A DNA stretch of 64,000 nt. It comes from Alphaproteobacteria bacterium. Lineage in GTDB: Bacteria > Pseudomonadota > Alphaproteobacteria > JAAEOK01. The position numbers and the translations under genes were made by a program. The stretch is from NCBI GenBank assembly GCA_024244705.1, contig JAAEOK010000085.1:62001-126000 (forward strand), given 5' to 3'. Below the pieces are notes generated by a model, which was not told the origin of the DNA, did not search any database, and worked only from the letters and a program-made list of their open reading frames with translations. Positions within the stretch are counted from its first letter, which is position 1; each line of letters begins with the position of its first letter. Shown here one piece after another: positions 26,124 through 35,874 of this stretch.

Positions 26124-27092
26124 ATGACCAACATTACAGCCGCACGTTACAAGTCAGAGGCCGCAGCCAGGAAGCACCTCGAAGCCATACGCTGGCCCGA
26201 TGGTCCTATCTGCCCGCACTGCGGTTCTGTAGACAACTCGACGCGCATCAAGGGCAAGACCGCACGCCCCGGCCTGTGGTCCTGTAGCGATTGCCGCCAG
26301 CAATTTACGGTGACGGTCGGTACCCTGTTCGAACGCTCCAAGGTGCCCCTGCACAAATGGCTGTTGGCTAATCACCTGATCTGTTCCAGCAAGAAGGGCA
26401 TAAGCTCGCACCAATTGGCCCGCATGTTGGGCGTCACTTACAAAACCGCGTGGTTCATGGCCCATCGTATCCGTGAGTCCATGCGCGAAGGCCCTATGTT
26501 CGATCGCAGCATGGGCGGTCCCGGTAGCGTCGTGGAAGCAGATGAAACCTTTCTCGGCAAACAGCCCTACGAATACGACTCCGACAAGGGTAAATGGCTT
26601 CGCAAACGTGGCTACGGTGACATGAAGAAGGTCGTTTCGCTGGTCGAGCGCGGCGGGTCCGTCCGTTCCTTCAAGGTCGATAAGGTCGGCACCAAGGAAA
26701 TCCGCGATATCGTCGTGACCAACGTCTGGCGTGAAAGCGTCCTCTCGACCGATGAAGCCAATCACTATCGCAATGTGGGCCGTGAATTCTCACGTCACCT
26801 AAGAGTCAACCACGGCAAGAAAGAGTACGTGCGCGGCGAGGCACACACCAACACCATCGAGGGCTATTTCTCGATCTTCAAACGCGGCATGAAGGGCGTC
26901 TATCAGCACTGCCAGGAAAAGCATCTGGACCGCTACCTTGCCGAGTTCGATTTCCGCTACAACCGCCGCTCCGCCCTTGGCATCGAAGATGACCAGCGCG
27001 CCGACGAAGCCCTAAAGGGCATTGAGGGCAAGCGCCTCACCTATCGGCGGACTAACAGCGGGCAAGAAAGCCAGCAAAAGGCTTACAATTAA
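26124..27092 (+). CDS. IS1595-family (ISXO2-like) transposase of element B
   Basis: A 322-residue DDE transposase with a zinc ribbon (CPHCG...CSDC) and catalytic blocks VEADETFLG, STDEANHY and NTIEGYF. AAGGAG precedes ATG 26124. The first 75 residues differ from the element A enzyme (MTNITAARYKSEAAARKHLEAI against MTDLSKPIFTNETAARKHIEAI); the rest is nearly the same. A TTGACA hexamer lies in the terminal repeat. The N-terminal divergence, which includes the zinc ribbon, parallels the different inner repeat sequences. Confidence 0.95.
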   Translation: MTNITAARYKSEAAARKHLEAIRWPDGPICPHCGSVDNSTRIKGKTARPGLWSCSDCRQQFTVTVGTLFERSKVPLHKWLLANHLICSSKKGISSHQLARMLGVTYKTAWFMAHRIRESMREGPMFDRSMGGPGSVVEADETFLGKQPYEYDSDKGKWLRKRGYGDMKKVVSLVERGGSVRSFKVDKVGTKEIRDIVVTNVWRESVLSTDEANHYRNVGREFSRHLRVNHGKKEYVRGEAHTNTIEGYFSIFKRGMKGVYQHCQEKHLDRYLAEFDFRYNRRSALGIEDDQRADEALKGIEGKRLTYRRTNSGQESQQKAYN

Positions 27093-27536
27093 AGAAGTTA
27101 CACAACGCTTGCTGACTCGACTCAAATGATAAACCCGAGTCATAATCCGGCCAGACGTGCAAAGACCCGCTGCGGCGGCAATCTCTGCACGCCTAGGCGC
27201 GGTCCAACCCGCGCCGGGCCGCTTTGTTGGAAGCGGCTCAAGGTTTGGGTGCCTCAACCTCCCCTCAACCCGTTCAGTAGGCTGAACCCAAGTTGGGCGG
27301 ATTGGGACAACACCCCTGCCGACGCACTCACGGATCAGGCCAATTCGTGGGCGCACCCTCCTAGTGGGGTCAATCACTGGGAAACCGGGCACCAAGAACC
27401 TTTTCCGGTTCATGGCGTCATGGGCCGAGAAAGGCTATCGAGAGATGGTTTTCTCGGTAAGCGTGGCGGTCAGGGTCGATGTGGCCGCCATCCTTAGGTG
27501 GATTGCGGTCGCGCTTATCGTCTTGACTTAGACGCA
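27093..27536 (+). ncRNA. Structured non-coding RNA candidate, element B
   Basis: Follows the transposase stop. It keeps the element A plan: GACTCG/CGAGTC stem, outer stem 27156-27161/27186-27191 (CGTGCA/TGCACG), inner CCGC-TGCG-GCGG, hairpin 27196-27215 (GGCGCGG-TCCAAC-CCGCGCC) and hairpin 27216-27239 (GGGCCGCTT-TGTTGG-AAGCGGCTC). Loop bases CCAAC (27204-27208) and GTTGG (27226-27230) are complementary, a predicted kissing contact. More hairpins follow: GTTCAG-TAGG-CTGAAC, the CCGAGAAA/TTTTCTCGG pair, and the GGCGGTC/GGCCGCC pair near the end. The 3' end runs antisense into the 55-aa gene. Confidence 0.65.
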
Positions 27537-27682
27537 GGGGCGGTCTTCGGGCCGCCCCTTCCCTTATCGCCCTTATCGAGCGGCTTATGCGGCTTCGGGG
27601 GCGTGTTCAGCATCCGCCGCAACACCGCATCTTCGCGCGCGCTGTCATTACTTTTGCCTTGATCTTTTGGGGGCTTTGCCAT
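27515..27682 (-). CDS. 55-aa basic protein of element B
   Basis: A homologue of the element A 55-aa protein and exactly the same length. Start MAKPPKDQGKSNDSARED, core VLRRMLNTPPKPHK at about 20-33, tail rich in Gly, Lys and Arg (KGDKGRGGPKTAPASKSRR). ATG 27682 overlaps the ATG of the HEPN-like gene (CATG). The basic, low-complexity tail suggests nucleic-acid binding. Conservation between two diverged elements supports that it is translated. Confidence 0.6.
   Translation of the reverse strand: MAKPPKDQGKSNDSAREDAVLRRMLNTPPKPHKPLDKGDKGRGGPKTAPASKSRR
27537..27558 (+). terminator. UUCG-capped hairpin at the end of the element B ncRNA
   Basis: A 9-bp stem from GGGGCGGTC and GGCCGCCCC around TTCG, followed by TTCCCTTATC. 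It lies inside the 3' end of the opposite-strand 55-aa gene. It is a likely 3' end or stability element of the non-coding RNA; the T tract is weak. Confidence 0.5.
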
Positions 27683-28211
27683 GCCTGAAACAATCATAAA
27701 CCTAGAGCCGATAAACGAAATTCCGACCTATGCCGAACCAATCATTCGCGCCATTGGGATCGGACACCTCAGTTGGGGAAAACTCGAACAGCATTTAGAC
27801 ATCCTTCTTAACGCTGTCAGCAATGAGCGCTATGTAACCGGCGCAACGCAATTGCCCAAAACCTCTTTTCGCCTGAAAGCCAAACTATTCAAACAGATTT
27901 ATGCAGAACATCCGAATTTTAAGGTTGTGCACCAAATAGCTGGGCCGGTTTGTGATGGGCTAAAGAAGGCGAACACCAGCCGCGTTCGGCTAACGCACTC
28001 CAATGTCCAAGGATTCTCACCCGGCCCTCCAGCAGCCATCAGCGTCAGGATAACAGATTTCAATGGCCCTGATTTACGAACCAAAGACGGCTCATGGACA
28101 CTTCAGGATATCGAAGATTTTGTCTCGCTTCTGTCTCACTTGAGCACGGATTTTGGCAAAATTAGCAAACTGACTATGAACGAAGCCTTCCGGAAATCTC
28201 TCGAAATATAG
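27681..28211 (+). CDS. HEPN-like protein of element B
   Basis: A 176-residue helical protein. GIGHLSWGKLEQHLDILLNAV (26-46) corresponds to the W-x2-LE-x2-L helix of the element A protein. TSRVRLTHSNV supplies R101-x4-H106, matching the HEPN Rx4H pattern in spacing though not with the usual Asn after Arg. LQDIEDFVSLLSHLS near the C-terminus matches the final helix of the A protein. Overall identity is low, so the two are distant homologues. A GGGGGC ribosome-site candidate precedes ATG 27681. Confidence 0.6.
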   Translation: MPETIINLEPINEIPTYAEPIIRAIGIGHLSWGKLEQHLDILLNAVSNERYVTGATQLPKTSFRLKAKLFKQIYAEHPNFKVVHQIAGPVCDGLKKANTSRVRLTHSNVQGFSPGPPAAISVRITDFNGPDLRTKDGSWTLQDIEDFVSLLSHLSTDFGKISKLTMNEAFRKSLEI

Positions 28212-28410
28212 CTATCCCAAACTCAAGGGGTAAGGCTATGGGTGCGTGATCGTCTACGCCGTTTGCCGCGTCCACGTATTGACAGATCATTCTCTCGATT
28301 TTAGCCGCTAGCTCAGGAGTCATTCCCTCAGGAAGCGGGACTTCCCTAAACTGTGCGCCGGCCTGTCCCTTTTCAGGTATGTGTTGGTCTGTATTTGTCA
28401 AGTATACCAT
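28174..28410 (-). CDS. Element B terminal small ORF (78 aa)
   Basis: It starts at ATG 28410, inside the right terminal repeat (MVYLTNTDQ is encoded by it). It runs inward and overlaps the HEPN-like gene end by 38 bp. The N-terminus shares VYLT and K-GQAGA with the element A counterpart. The rest (FREVPLPEGMTPELAAKIERMICQYVDAANGV...) has normal protein composition. Transcription would have to start outside the element, that is, from the recA side. Confidence 0.5.
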   Translation of the reverse strand: MVYLTNTDQHIPEKGQAGAQFREVPLPEGMTPELAAKIERMICQYVDAANGVDDHAPIALPLEFGIAIFREISGRLRS

Positions 28411-28422
28411 CCCCCTTAAAAA

Positions 28423-28437
28423 GAACATTTACAGAAC
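28423..28437. promoter_or_regulatory. LexA (SOS) box of recA
   Basis: GAAC-ATTTACA-GAAC is an exact alphaproteobacterial LexA site (GAAC-N7-GAAC). It begins on the base after the right target duplication of transposon B and lies 66 bp before the recA start. Binding by LexA and induction on DNA damage follow from established knowledge of this motif. Confidence 0.8.
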
Positions 28438-28503
28438 AGAACAAAACGTGTACATTGCGCCGATTGCAGATTCAGAACCCGTATGGAATAAGGGGGATCC
28501 CCG

Positions 28504-29598
<1,095 letters not shown>

Positions 29599-29631
29599 AC
29601 CCACCCCTCCTCCCTTCCCCAAGCGACCTCA

Positions 29632-29670
29632 GGGGCGCGCGCCGGAAATTCGGCCCGCGCCCTCTCTTTT
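29632..29670 (+). terminator. Terminator after recA
   Basis: GGGCGCG...CCG, loop AAATT, CGG...CGCGCCC, then TCTCTTTT. It lies about 35 bp after the recA stop. Confidence 0.75.
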
Positions 29671-29792
29671 GGCCCCCGCCGGGGCAGTTGCGCTTCCTGG
29701 ACAGGCCGCCGAGGCCACGGTAAAAGCAGCCGCGGGGCCGCCTTTCGCGCGTCCCGGCTTGGGATTCGGGTGCGGAGGACTAGATAAGCGTC

Positions 29793-32459
29793 ATGGCGAC
29801 GGCAAACGACATACGCAAGGCGTTCCTCGACTATTTCGAGCGCCACGATCACCGCATCGAGGCGTCGGGCCCGCTGGTGCCGCACAACGATCCGTCGCTG
29901 CTGTTCACCAGCGCCGGCATGGTCCAGTTCAAGAACGTCTTTACCGGGGCCGAGAAGCGCGACTACAGCCGCGCCGTGACGGCGCAGAAATGCCTCCGCG
30001 CCGGCGGCAAGCACAACGATCTCGAGAATGTCGGCTATACCGCCCGCCACCACACCTTTTTCGAGATGCTCGGAAATTTCTCCTTCGGCGATTACTTCAA
30101 GGACCGCGCCATCGAGCTGGCCTGGAACCTGGTCACCAAGGAGTTCGGCCTGCCCGCCGAGCGGCTGCTGGCCACGGTCTATGCCGAAGATGACGACGCC
30201 TTCGAGCTATGGCGCAAGATCGCCGGCCTGCCCGAGGACCGCATCCTGCGCATCGCGACCAGCGATAACTTTTGGTCGATGGGCGATACCGGCCCCTGCG
30301 GCCCGTGTTCCGAGATCTTCTACGACCACGGCGAAGGCCTTGCCGGCGGTCCGCCGGGCAGCCCGGACGAAGACGGCGACCGCTTCATCGAGATCTGGAA
30401 CCTTGTGTTCATGCAGTTCGAGCAGGTCTCCGCCGATGAGCGCATAGACCTGCCGCGGCCGTCGATCGACACCGGCATGGGGCTCGAGCGCATCACCGCC
30501 GTGCTCCAGGGCAAGCACGACAATTACGACATCGAGCTCATGCGCCGCTTGATCGAGGCCTCGGCCGAGCTGTCGAAGACCGCCGCCGACGGCGAGCACG
30601 CGGTCTCGCACCGGGTCATCGCCGACCACCTGCGGGCGAGCGCGTTCCTGATGGCCGACGGCGTGCTGCCGTCGAACGAGGGCCGCGGCTACGTGTTGCG
30701 CCGGATCATGCGCCGCGGCATGCGCCACGCCCATCTGCTCGGCTGCCGCGAAACCCATCTCCACCGCCTGGTGCCGACCCTGATCGACGAGATGGGCCAC
30801 GCCTATCCGGAGTTGCTGCGCGCCGAGGCGCTGGTCACCGAAACCCTCGACCTCGAAGAGAGCCGGTTCAAGGATACCCTGGGCCGCGGCCTTCGCCTGC
30901 TGGCCGAGGAGACCGACAGGCTCGGCGCCGGCGGCACGCTGGCCGGCGAGGTCGCGTTCAAGCTCTACGATACCTACGGCTTCCCTTTCGATCTCACCCA
31001 GGATGTGCTGCGCGGTCAGGGACGGACCGTCGACGTCGACGGCTTCAACGTCGCCATGGAGCGCCAGCGGGCGGAAGCCCGCAAGGCATGGGCCGGCTCC
31101 GGCGACGCGACGACCGATCACATCTGGTACGACCTGCGCGAGCGGGTCGGCGCCACCGAGTTCCTCGGCTATGCATCGGACACCGCCGAGGGCCGCGTGC
31201 AGGGGATTGTCGTCGCCGGCCGGGAAGTCGATCACGCGGAGACCGGTACCGAGGTCGCAATCGTCGTCAACCAGACCCCGTTCTATGGCGAATCGGGCGG
31301 CCAGGTCGGCGATACCGGTGTCATGTTCAACGGCGGCGGTCTCGACATCGCGGTCCGCGACACGCTGAAGAAGCTCGGCGACCTCCATGTCCATATCGGC
31401 GTCGTCGACCACGGCGCGATCGCGGTCGGCGACGTCGTCGAAATGCGCATCGACCGCGACCGGCGCCGGGCGTTGCGCGCCAACCATTCGGTGACCCACT
31501 TGCTCCATGAGGCATTGCGCCGCCGCCTCGGCGACCACGTCATCCAGAAGGGCTCGCTGGTCGCGCCAGACCGGCTGCGCTTCGATTTCAGCCAGCCGCG
31601 CGCCGTCGAGCGTGCCGAGCTCCGCGCCATCGAGGCCGAGGTCAACGACCGCATCCGCCGCAACGCATCGGTGGCGACCCGGCTGATGACGCCCGACGAG
31701 GCGATCGCGGCCGGGGCCTTGGCACTGTTCGGCGAAAAATACGGTGACGAAGTGCGCGTGGTGTCGATGGGCGGCGCCGACGACGGCCGGGAATTCTCGA
31801 CCGAGCTCTGTGGCGGCACCCATGTCGCGCGGACCGGCGAAATCGGGCTCTTCAAGATCATCGGCGAAGGCGCGGTGGCGGCCGGCGTGCGCCGCATCGA
31901 AGCGTTGACCGGGCGGGCCGCCGAGGCCCATGTCGAGGCCGAGGAAGAGGTGCTCGAACGGACTGCTGCGGCGCTCAAGGCCAGCCCCGGCGACGTGCCC
32001 GACCGGGTCCTCGGCCTGCTCGACGAGCGGCGCCGGCTCGAGCGCGAACTGACCGAGGCGCGCAAGGCGATGGCGGCCGGCGGCGCCGGCACCGCGTCGG
32101 GCGGCGAGGCCAAGGATATCGATGGCGTCAAGTTCACCGCCCGCCGGGTGAGCGAAGTGCCGGCCAAGGAACTCAAGGGCATGGTCGACGAGATCAAGAA
32201 GCGGCTCGGCTCGGCGGTGGTAGCCCTGGCCGGCGTTGCCGACGGCAAGGCGTCGCTGGTGGTCGGTGTGACCGAGGACCTGACCGATCGCTTCGATGCG
32301 GTCGCCCTGGTTCGTGTCGGTTGCGCCGCGCTCGGCGGCAAGGGCGGCGGCGGCCGTCCGGATATGGCGCAGGCCGGCGGGCCCGACGGAGACAAGGCCG
32401 ATGCGGCGCTGGTGGCGATCGAAGAGGCGGTGGCGTTGCGGGCCAAAGATGTCGCCTGA
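29793..32459 (+). CDS. alaS: Alanyl-tRNA synthetase
   Basis: An 888-residue class II synthetase that charges tRNA-Ala. Motifs: [40 protein letters not shown] at the N-terminus, [18 protein letters not shown] (motif 2), [12 protein letters not shown] (motif 3), and an editing domain with [11 protein letters not shown] (about 563) and [10 protein letters not shown] (about 673) for zinc. The C-Ala domain contains a coiled coil and [16 protein letters not shown]. The recA-alaS order is common in alphaproteobacteria. Confidence 0.97.
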   Translation: MATANDIRKAFLDYFERHDHRIEASGPLVPHNDPSLLFTSAGMVQFKNVFTGAEKRDYSRAVTAQKCLRAGGKHNDLENVGYTARHHTFFEMLGNFSFGDYFKDRAIELAWNLVTKEFGLPAERLLATVYAEDDDAFELWRKIAGLPEDRILRIATSDNFWSMGDTGPCGPCSEIFYDHGEGLAGGPPGSPDEDGDRFIEIWNLVFMQFEQVSADERIDLPRPSIDTGMGLERITAVLQGKHDNYDIELMRRLIEASAELSKTAADGEHAVSHRVIADHLRASAFLMADGVLPSNEGRGYVLRRIMRRGMRHAHLLGCRETHLHRLVPTLIDEMGHAYPELLRAEALVTETLDLEESRFKDTLGRGLRLLAEETDRLGAGGTLAGEVAFKLYDTYGFPFDLTQDVLRGQGRTVDVDGFNVAMERQRAEARKAWAGSGDATTDHIWYDLRERVGATEFLGYASDTAEGRVQGIVVAGREVDHAETGTEVAIVVNQTPFYGESGGQVGDTGVMFNGGGLDIAVRDTLKKLGDLHVHIGVVDHGAIAVGDVVEMRIDRDRRRALRANHSVTHLLHEALRRRLGDHVIQKGSLVAPDRLRFDFSQPRAVERAELRAIEAEVNDRIRRNASVATRLMTPDEAIAAGALALFGEKYGDEVRVVSMGGADDGREFSTELCGGTHVARTGEIGLFKIIGEGAVAAGVRRIEALTGRAAEAHVEAEEEVLERTAAALKASPGDVPDRVLGLLDERRRLERELTEARKAMAAGGAGTASGGEAKDIDGVKFTARRVSEVPAKELKGMVDEIKKRLGSAVVALAGVADGKASLVVGVTEDLTDRFDAVALVRVGCAALGGKGGGGRPDMAQAGGPDGDKADAALVAIEEAVALRAKDVA

Positions 32460-32468
32460 CGCCCGCGC

Positions 32469-33668
32469 GTGAAATCCACCTTGATGCACGTCTGTGGTGG
32501 GAACGTTGGCCGTCGCCTCTTCGCGGCGGTCCTCGGCCTCGCTTGGCTCGGTGCGGTACCAGGCGCCGCTGCCGCCGAATTGCGGGTTGTCGACGACCTC
32601 TCCGCCGGCGGCTCGGCTTACGATCAGCTGGCCGACGTGGCGGTGCTGCCGGACGGCGCTGTGGTCGCCGTCGGCTCGACCTTTCTCGAGGGCCGGGACA
32701 CGCTGAAGGCGTGGGCGGTGCGGGTCGCGCCCGACCGTACGATCGCCTGGGAGTTGGTGTTCCTCGAACATTTCCGCTCGCGCCTGCGCGCGGTGTCGCC
32801 GCTGCCGGGCGGCGACGTGCTGGTGGCCGGGACCTATTGGCCGGACGCGACGCAAAGCTCGCTCGCCTTCGTCGCCCGCCTCGACCCGAACGGCCGGACG
32901 GTCTGGGCCAAGGCCTTCGGCGGCCCCGGCAACGACGAGGCGTTCGCAATCGCGGCCCTCGGCGACGGCGGCGCGGTGGTTACCGGTTTTACCTCGCTCG
33001 AAGGCGAATCGCGGCCGGTCGGTTGGGCATTCCGCGTCGACGCCGCCGGCGACCGCCGGTGGGAGGCCACCTTCGATGCCGAAATCGTCACCGACGCGTC
33101 TCTGCTCGCGGATGGCGACGTTGCCCTGGCCGGCCTGGTCAGGGTTGGCGGCAACGCACCCGATTTGTGGCTGGCGCGGCTCGGGCCCGGCGGTGAGCGG
33201 CGCTGGGAGAAGGTCTTCGGCGGCGCGGCTCACGATTCCGCCAATGCCGTCGCGGCGACGCCGGATAACGGCATGGTAGTTGGCGGCGAAACCTTGTCGA
33301 GTGGCAGCGGCGGTGCCGATGCCTGGCTCTTGCGCGTCGACGGCGGCGGAAATCTGGTATGGGACCGCGCCCTGGGCGGAACCGCCACCGACCGCATCAT
33401 GGCACTCGACCTGTTCGACGACGGCCGGATCGCAGCCACCGGCACCACCCAGATCGCGGGCACCGATAATTTTGATCTCTGGACGCTGGTCCTCGATGCC
33501 GACGGCAAGCCGCTCGCCGCCACCACCACCGGCGGCAACCGCGACGACCGCGGCCTCGGGGTGGTGGTGACCGGCGCGAAGGGCGTCGTTGTTTCCGGCA
33601 TGGCCCAGCCGGCCGACGCGAAGCAGCTGATCGCCAATGGCCGCATACTTTTTTTCGAACTGCCCTGA
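32469..33668 (+). CDS. Secreted beta-propeller-like protein
   Basis: A 399-residue protein with a signal peptide (cleavage near AAAAEL). The mature part is a series of about seven similar blades of about 50 residues, each with a motif like D(P/A)xGxxxWxKxFGG-x-D(E/S)A-x-A(I/V)A-x-x-DGGxVVxGxT. Clear copies are LDPNGRTVWAKAFGGPGNDEAF, LGPGGERRWEKVFGGAAHDSAN and VDGGGNLVWDRALGGTATDRI. This resembles SBBP/PQQ-like propellers. A binding or scaffolding role outside the cytoplasm is plausible; the ligand is unknown. Confidence 0.7.
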   Translation: MKSTLMHVCGGNVGRRLFAAVLGLAWLGAVPGAAAAELRVVDDLSAGGSAYDQLADVAVLPDGAVVAVGSTFLEGRDTLKAWAVRVAPDRTIAWELVFLEHFRSRLRAVSPLPGGDVLVAGTYWPDATQSSLAFVARLDPNGRTVWAKAFGGPGNDEAFAIAALGDGGAVVTGFTSLEGESRPVGWAFRVDAAGDRRWEATFDAEIVTDASLLADGDVALAGLVRVGGNAPDLWLARLGPGGERRWEKVFGGAAHDSANAVAATPDNGMVVGGETLSSGSGGADAWLLRVDGGGNLVWDRALGGTATDRIMALDLFDDGRIAATGTTQIAGTDNFDLWTLVLDADGKPLAATTTGGNRDDRGLGVVVTGAKGVVVSGMAQPADAKQLIANGRILFFELP

Positions 33669-33727
33669 CAAGCGTGGCGACATAAACTATGTCTATCGGC
33701 TGACATCGAAACCATAGCGGCGGAAAC

Positions 33728-34585
33728 ATGACGGCACGATTCGAAGGCACGGATACCTACGTCGCGACCGAGGATTTGATGGTCGCGGTCAACGCGGCGG
33801 TGACGCTCGAGCGGCCGCTCCTGATCAAGGGCGAGCCGGGCACCGGTAAGACCATCCTCGCCCAGGAGGTTGCCAAGGCGCTGGGCCGCGACCTGATCGA
33901 GTGGCACATCAAGTCGACGACCAAGGCGCAGCACGGCCTCTACGAGTATGACGCGGTATCGCGGCTTCGCGATTCGCAGCTCGGCCTGGAATCGGTTCAC
34001 GACATCGCCAACTATATCGTCCGCGGCAAGCTGTGGGACGCCTTCGAGGCGGAAGAGCGGCCGATTCTCCTGATCGACGAGGTCGACAAGGCCGATATCG
34101 AGTTCCCCAACGACCTGCTGCTCGAACTCGACCGCATGGAGTTCTATGTCTACGAGACGCGGAGCCGAATCGTCGCCCGCCAGCGGCCGATCGTCATTAT
34201 CACATCGAACAACGAGAAGGAGCTGCCCGACGCATTCCTGCGCCGCTGTTTCTTCCACTACATTCGGTTTCCCGAGCGCGAAACCATGGAACGCATCGTC
34301 GACGTCCATTACCCGGACATTCATCGCAGCCTGGTGCGCGACGCGCTGAATATCTTCTACGAAGTGCGCGAAGTGCCGGGTCTGAAGAAAAAGCCGTCGA
34401 CCTCCGAACTGCTCGATTGGATCAAGCTCCTGATGGCCGAGGATATCGCTCCCGAGATTCTGCGCGCGCGCGATCCCAAGAAGCTGATCCCGCCGCTCCA
34501 CGGCGCCCTGCTCAAGAACGAGCAGGATGTGCAGCTGTTCGAGCGCCTCGCCTTCCTCGCCCGTCGCGAGCAGAGCGGGCACTAG
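33728..34585 (+). CDS. MoxR-family AAA+ ATPase
   Basis: A 285-residue MoxR-type AAA+ protein. Walker A is GEPGTGKT (35-42), Walker B LLIDEVDKAD, sensor 1 IITSNNEKELPDAFLRRC with the arginine finger region, and sensor 2 in the helical lid. It is followed after 20 bp by a VWA-domain gene; such pairs act together in metal-centre insertion or complex assembly, as in MoxR/CoxD systems. The client here is not obvious. Confidence 0.88.
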   Translation: MTARFEGTDTYVATEDLMVAVNAAVTLERPLLIKGEPGTGKTILAQEVAKALGRDLIEWHIKSTTKAQHGLYEYDAVSRLRDSQLGLESVHDIANYIVRGKLWDAFEAEERPILLIDEVDKADIEFPNDLLLELDRMEFYVYETRSRIVARQRPIVIITSNNEKELPDAFLRRCFFHYIRFPERETMERIVDVHYPDIHRSLVRDALNIFYEVREVPGLKKKPSTSELLDWIKLLMAEDIAPEILRARDPKKLIPPLHGALLKNEQDVQLFERLAFLARREQSGH

Positions 34586-34605
34586 CGCGTTCGCGGGCGC
34601 GCGCG

Positions 34606-35784
34606 GTGTTCATCGATTTTTTTCTTTCCCTGCGCCAGGCCGGCGTGCCGGCGTCGCTGCGCGAATATCTCACCCTGATGGCGGCGATGGAGCACAACAT
34701 CGCGGCCTACCGGGTCGACGACTTCTACTATCTCAGCCGCTCCTGCCTGGTGAAGGACGAACGCAACCTGGACAAGTTCGACCGCGTCTTCGGCCATGTC
34801 TTCAAGGGGCTCGAGCTGCCCGAGGACGGCGTCACCGCCGAAGTCCCCGGAGACTGGCTGCGCGCTCTCGGCGAGCGGGTCTTGACCGAAGAGGAGAAGG
34901 CCGAGATCGAGGCCCTGGGCGGTTGGGACAAGCTGATGGAAACCCTGCGCGAGCGTTTGGCCGAGCAGCAGGGCCGCCACGAGGGCGGAAGCAAGTGGAT
35001 CGGCACCGCCGGTACCTCACCGTTCGGCGCCTACGGCTACAACCCCGAAGGCGTCCGCATCGGCCAGGACAAGAACCGGCACAATCGCGCGGTCAAGGTG
35101 TGGGACAAGCGCGAATTCAAGAACCTCGACGACAGCGTCGAGATCGGCACCCGCAACATCAAGGTCGCCTTGCGCCGTCTGCGCCGCTTCGCCCGCGAGG
35201 GGGCGGCGACCGAGCTCGACCTCGAGGACACCATACGCTCGACCGCCCACCGCGGCGGGCTGCTCGACCTCAAGATGGTGCCGGAACGCCATAACGCGGT
35301 GAAAGTGCTGCTGTTTCTCGATGTCGGCGGCTCGATGTACCCCTATGTCCGTACCTGCGAGGAGCTGTTCTCGGCCGCCCGCAGCGAATTCAAACATCTC
35401 GAATACTATTACTTCCACAACTGCCTTTACGAGGGCGTGTGGCGGGACAACCGGCGCCGCCGTGGCGAACAGATCCCGACCTGGGACGTGCTCCATACCT
35501 ACCCCGCGGACTACAAGCTCATCTTCGTCGGCGATGCGTCGATGAGCCCCTACGAGATCGCGTTTCCCGGCGGCAGCGTCGAGCACTGGAACGAGGAGGC
35601 GGGATCGGTGTGGCTGGAGCGCATTCTCGACGTCTACGCGGCGGCGGTATGGCTCAACCCGGTACCCGAGAAGCACTGGTCCTATACACCGTCGATCGAG
35701 ATGATCTCGCAGCTCGTGGGTGACCGCATGTATGGGCTGACGCTCGACGGGCTCGACCGGGCGATGCGCGAACTGACGCGGTAG
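34606..35784 (+). CDS. VWA-domain (CoxE-like) partner of MoxR ATPase
   Basis: A 392-residue protein from GTG 34606 (VFIDFFLSLRQAGVPASLREYLTLMAAM, the family N-terminus). The middle part has a conserved region with FGAYGYNPEGVRIGQ and a basic linker. The von Willebrand A domain begins near residue 230, with MIDAS motif DVGGSMYPY (D-x-G-x-S), then FHNCLYEGVW and LIFVGDASMSPYEI. It is presumed to recruit a substrate for the upstream ATPase. Confidence 0.85.
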   Translation: MFIDFFLSLRQAGVPASLREYLTLMAAMEHNIAAYRVDDFYYLSRSCLVKDERNLDKFDRVFGHVFKGLELPEDGVTAEVPGDWLRALGERVLTEEEKAEIEALGGWDKLMETLRERLAEQQGRHEGGSKWIGTAGTSPFGAYGYNPEGVRIGQDKNRHNRAVKVWDKREFKNLDDSVEIGTRNIKVALRRLRRFAREGAATELDLEDTIRSTAHRGGLLDLKMVPERHNAVKVLLFLDVGGSMYPYVRTCEELFSAARSEFKHLEYYYFHNCLYEGVWRDNRRRRGEQIPTWDVLHTYPADYKLIFVGDASMSPYEIAFPGGSVEHWNEEAGSVWLERILDVYAAAVWLNPVPEKHWSYTPSIEMISQLVGDRMYGLTLDGLDRAMRELTR

Positions 35785-35874
35785 ACCGTTTCCGGATTCC
35801 GCCGAAGCCAAAATCGAATCAAGGCTCACGTAGTCTGCAAGAAACAGTCCGGCGCTCCGGATGCGACCGGATTG

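Larger units (their letters stand above)
26062..28414 (+). mobile_element. IS1595-family transposon B with cargo genes
   Basis: A 2353-bp element read on the plus strand. The terminal repeats fit GG(C/G)GAT(T/G)GTATAC and continue TTGACAAATACA at both ends. A perfect 8-bp duplication CTTAAAAA flanks it (26054-26061 and 28415-28422). Order: transposase, structured non-coding region, 55-aa gene (opposite strand), HEPN-like gene, and small ORF from the right repeat. The layout equals that of element A, but the sequences are well diverged outside the transposase. Confidence 0.9.

Noticed and set aside
30207-33683. 1158-residue minus-strand ORF across alaS and the next gene
   Set aside because: Long antisense ORFs are expected in GC-rich DNA. 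It spans two genes, and its composition (His, Arg and Gly-rich) is that of a shadow frame.
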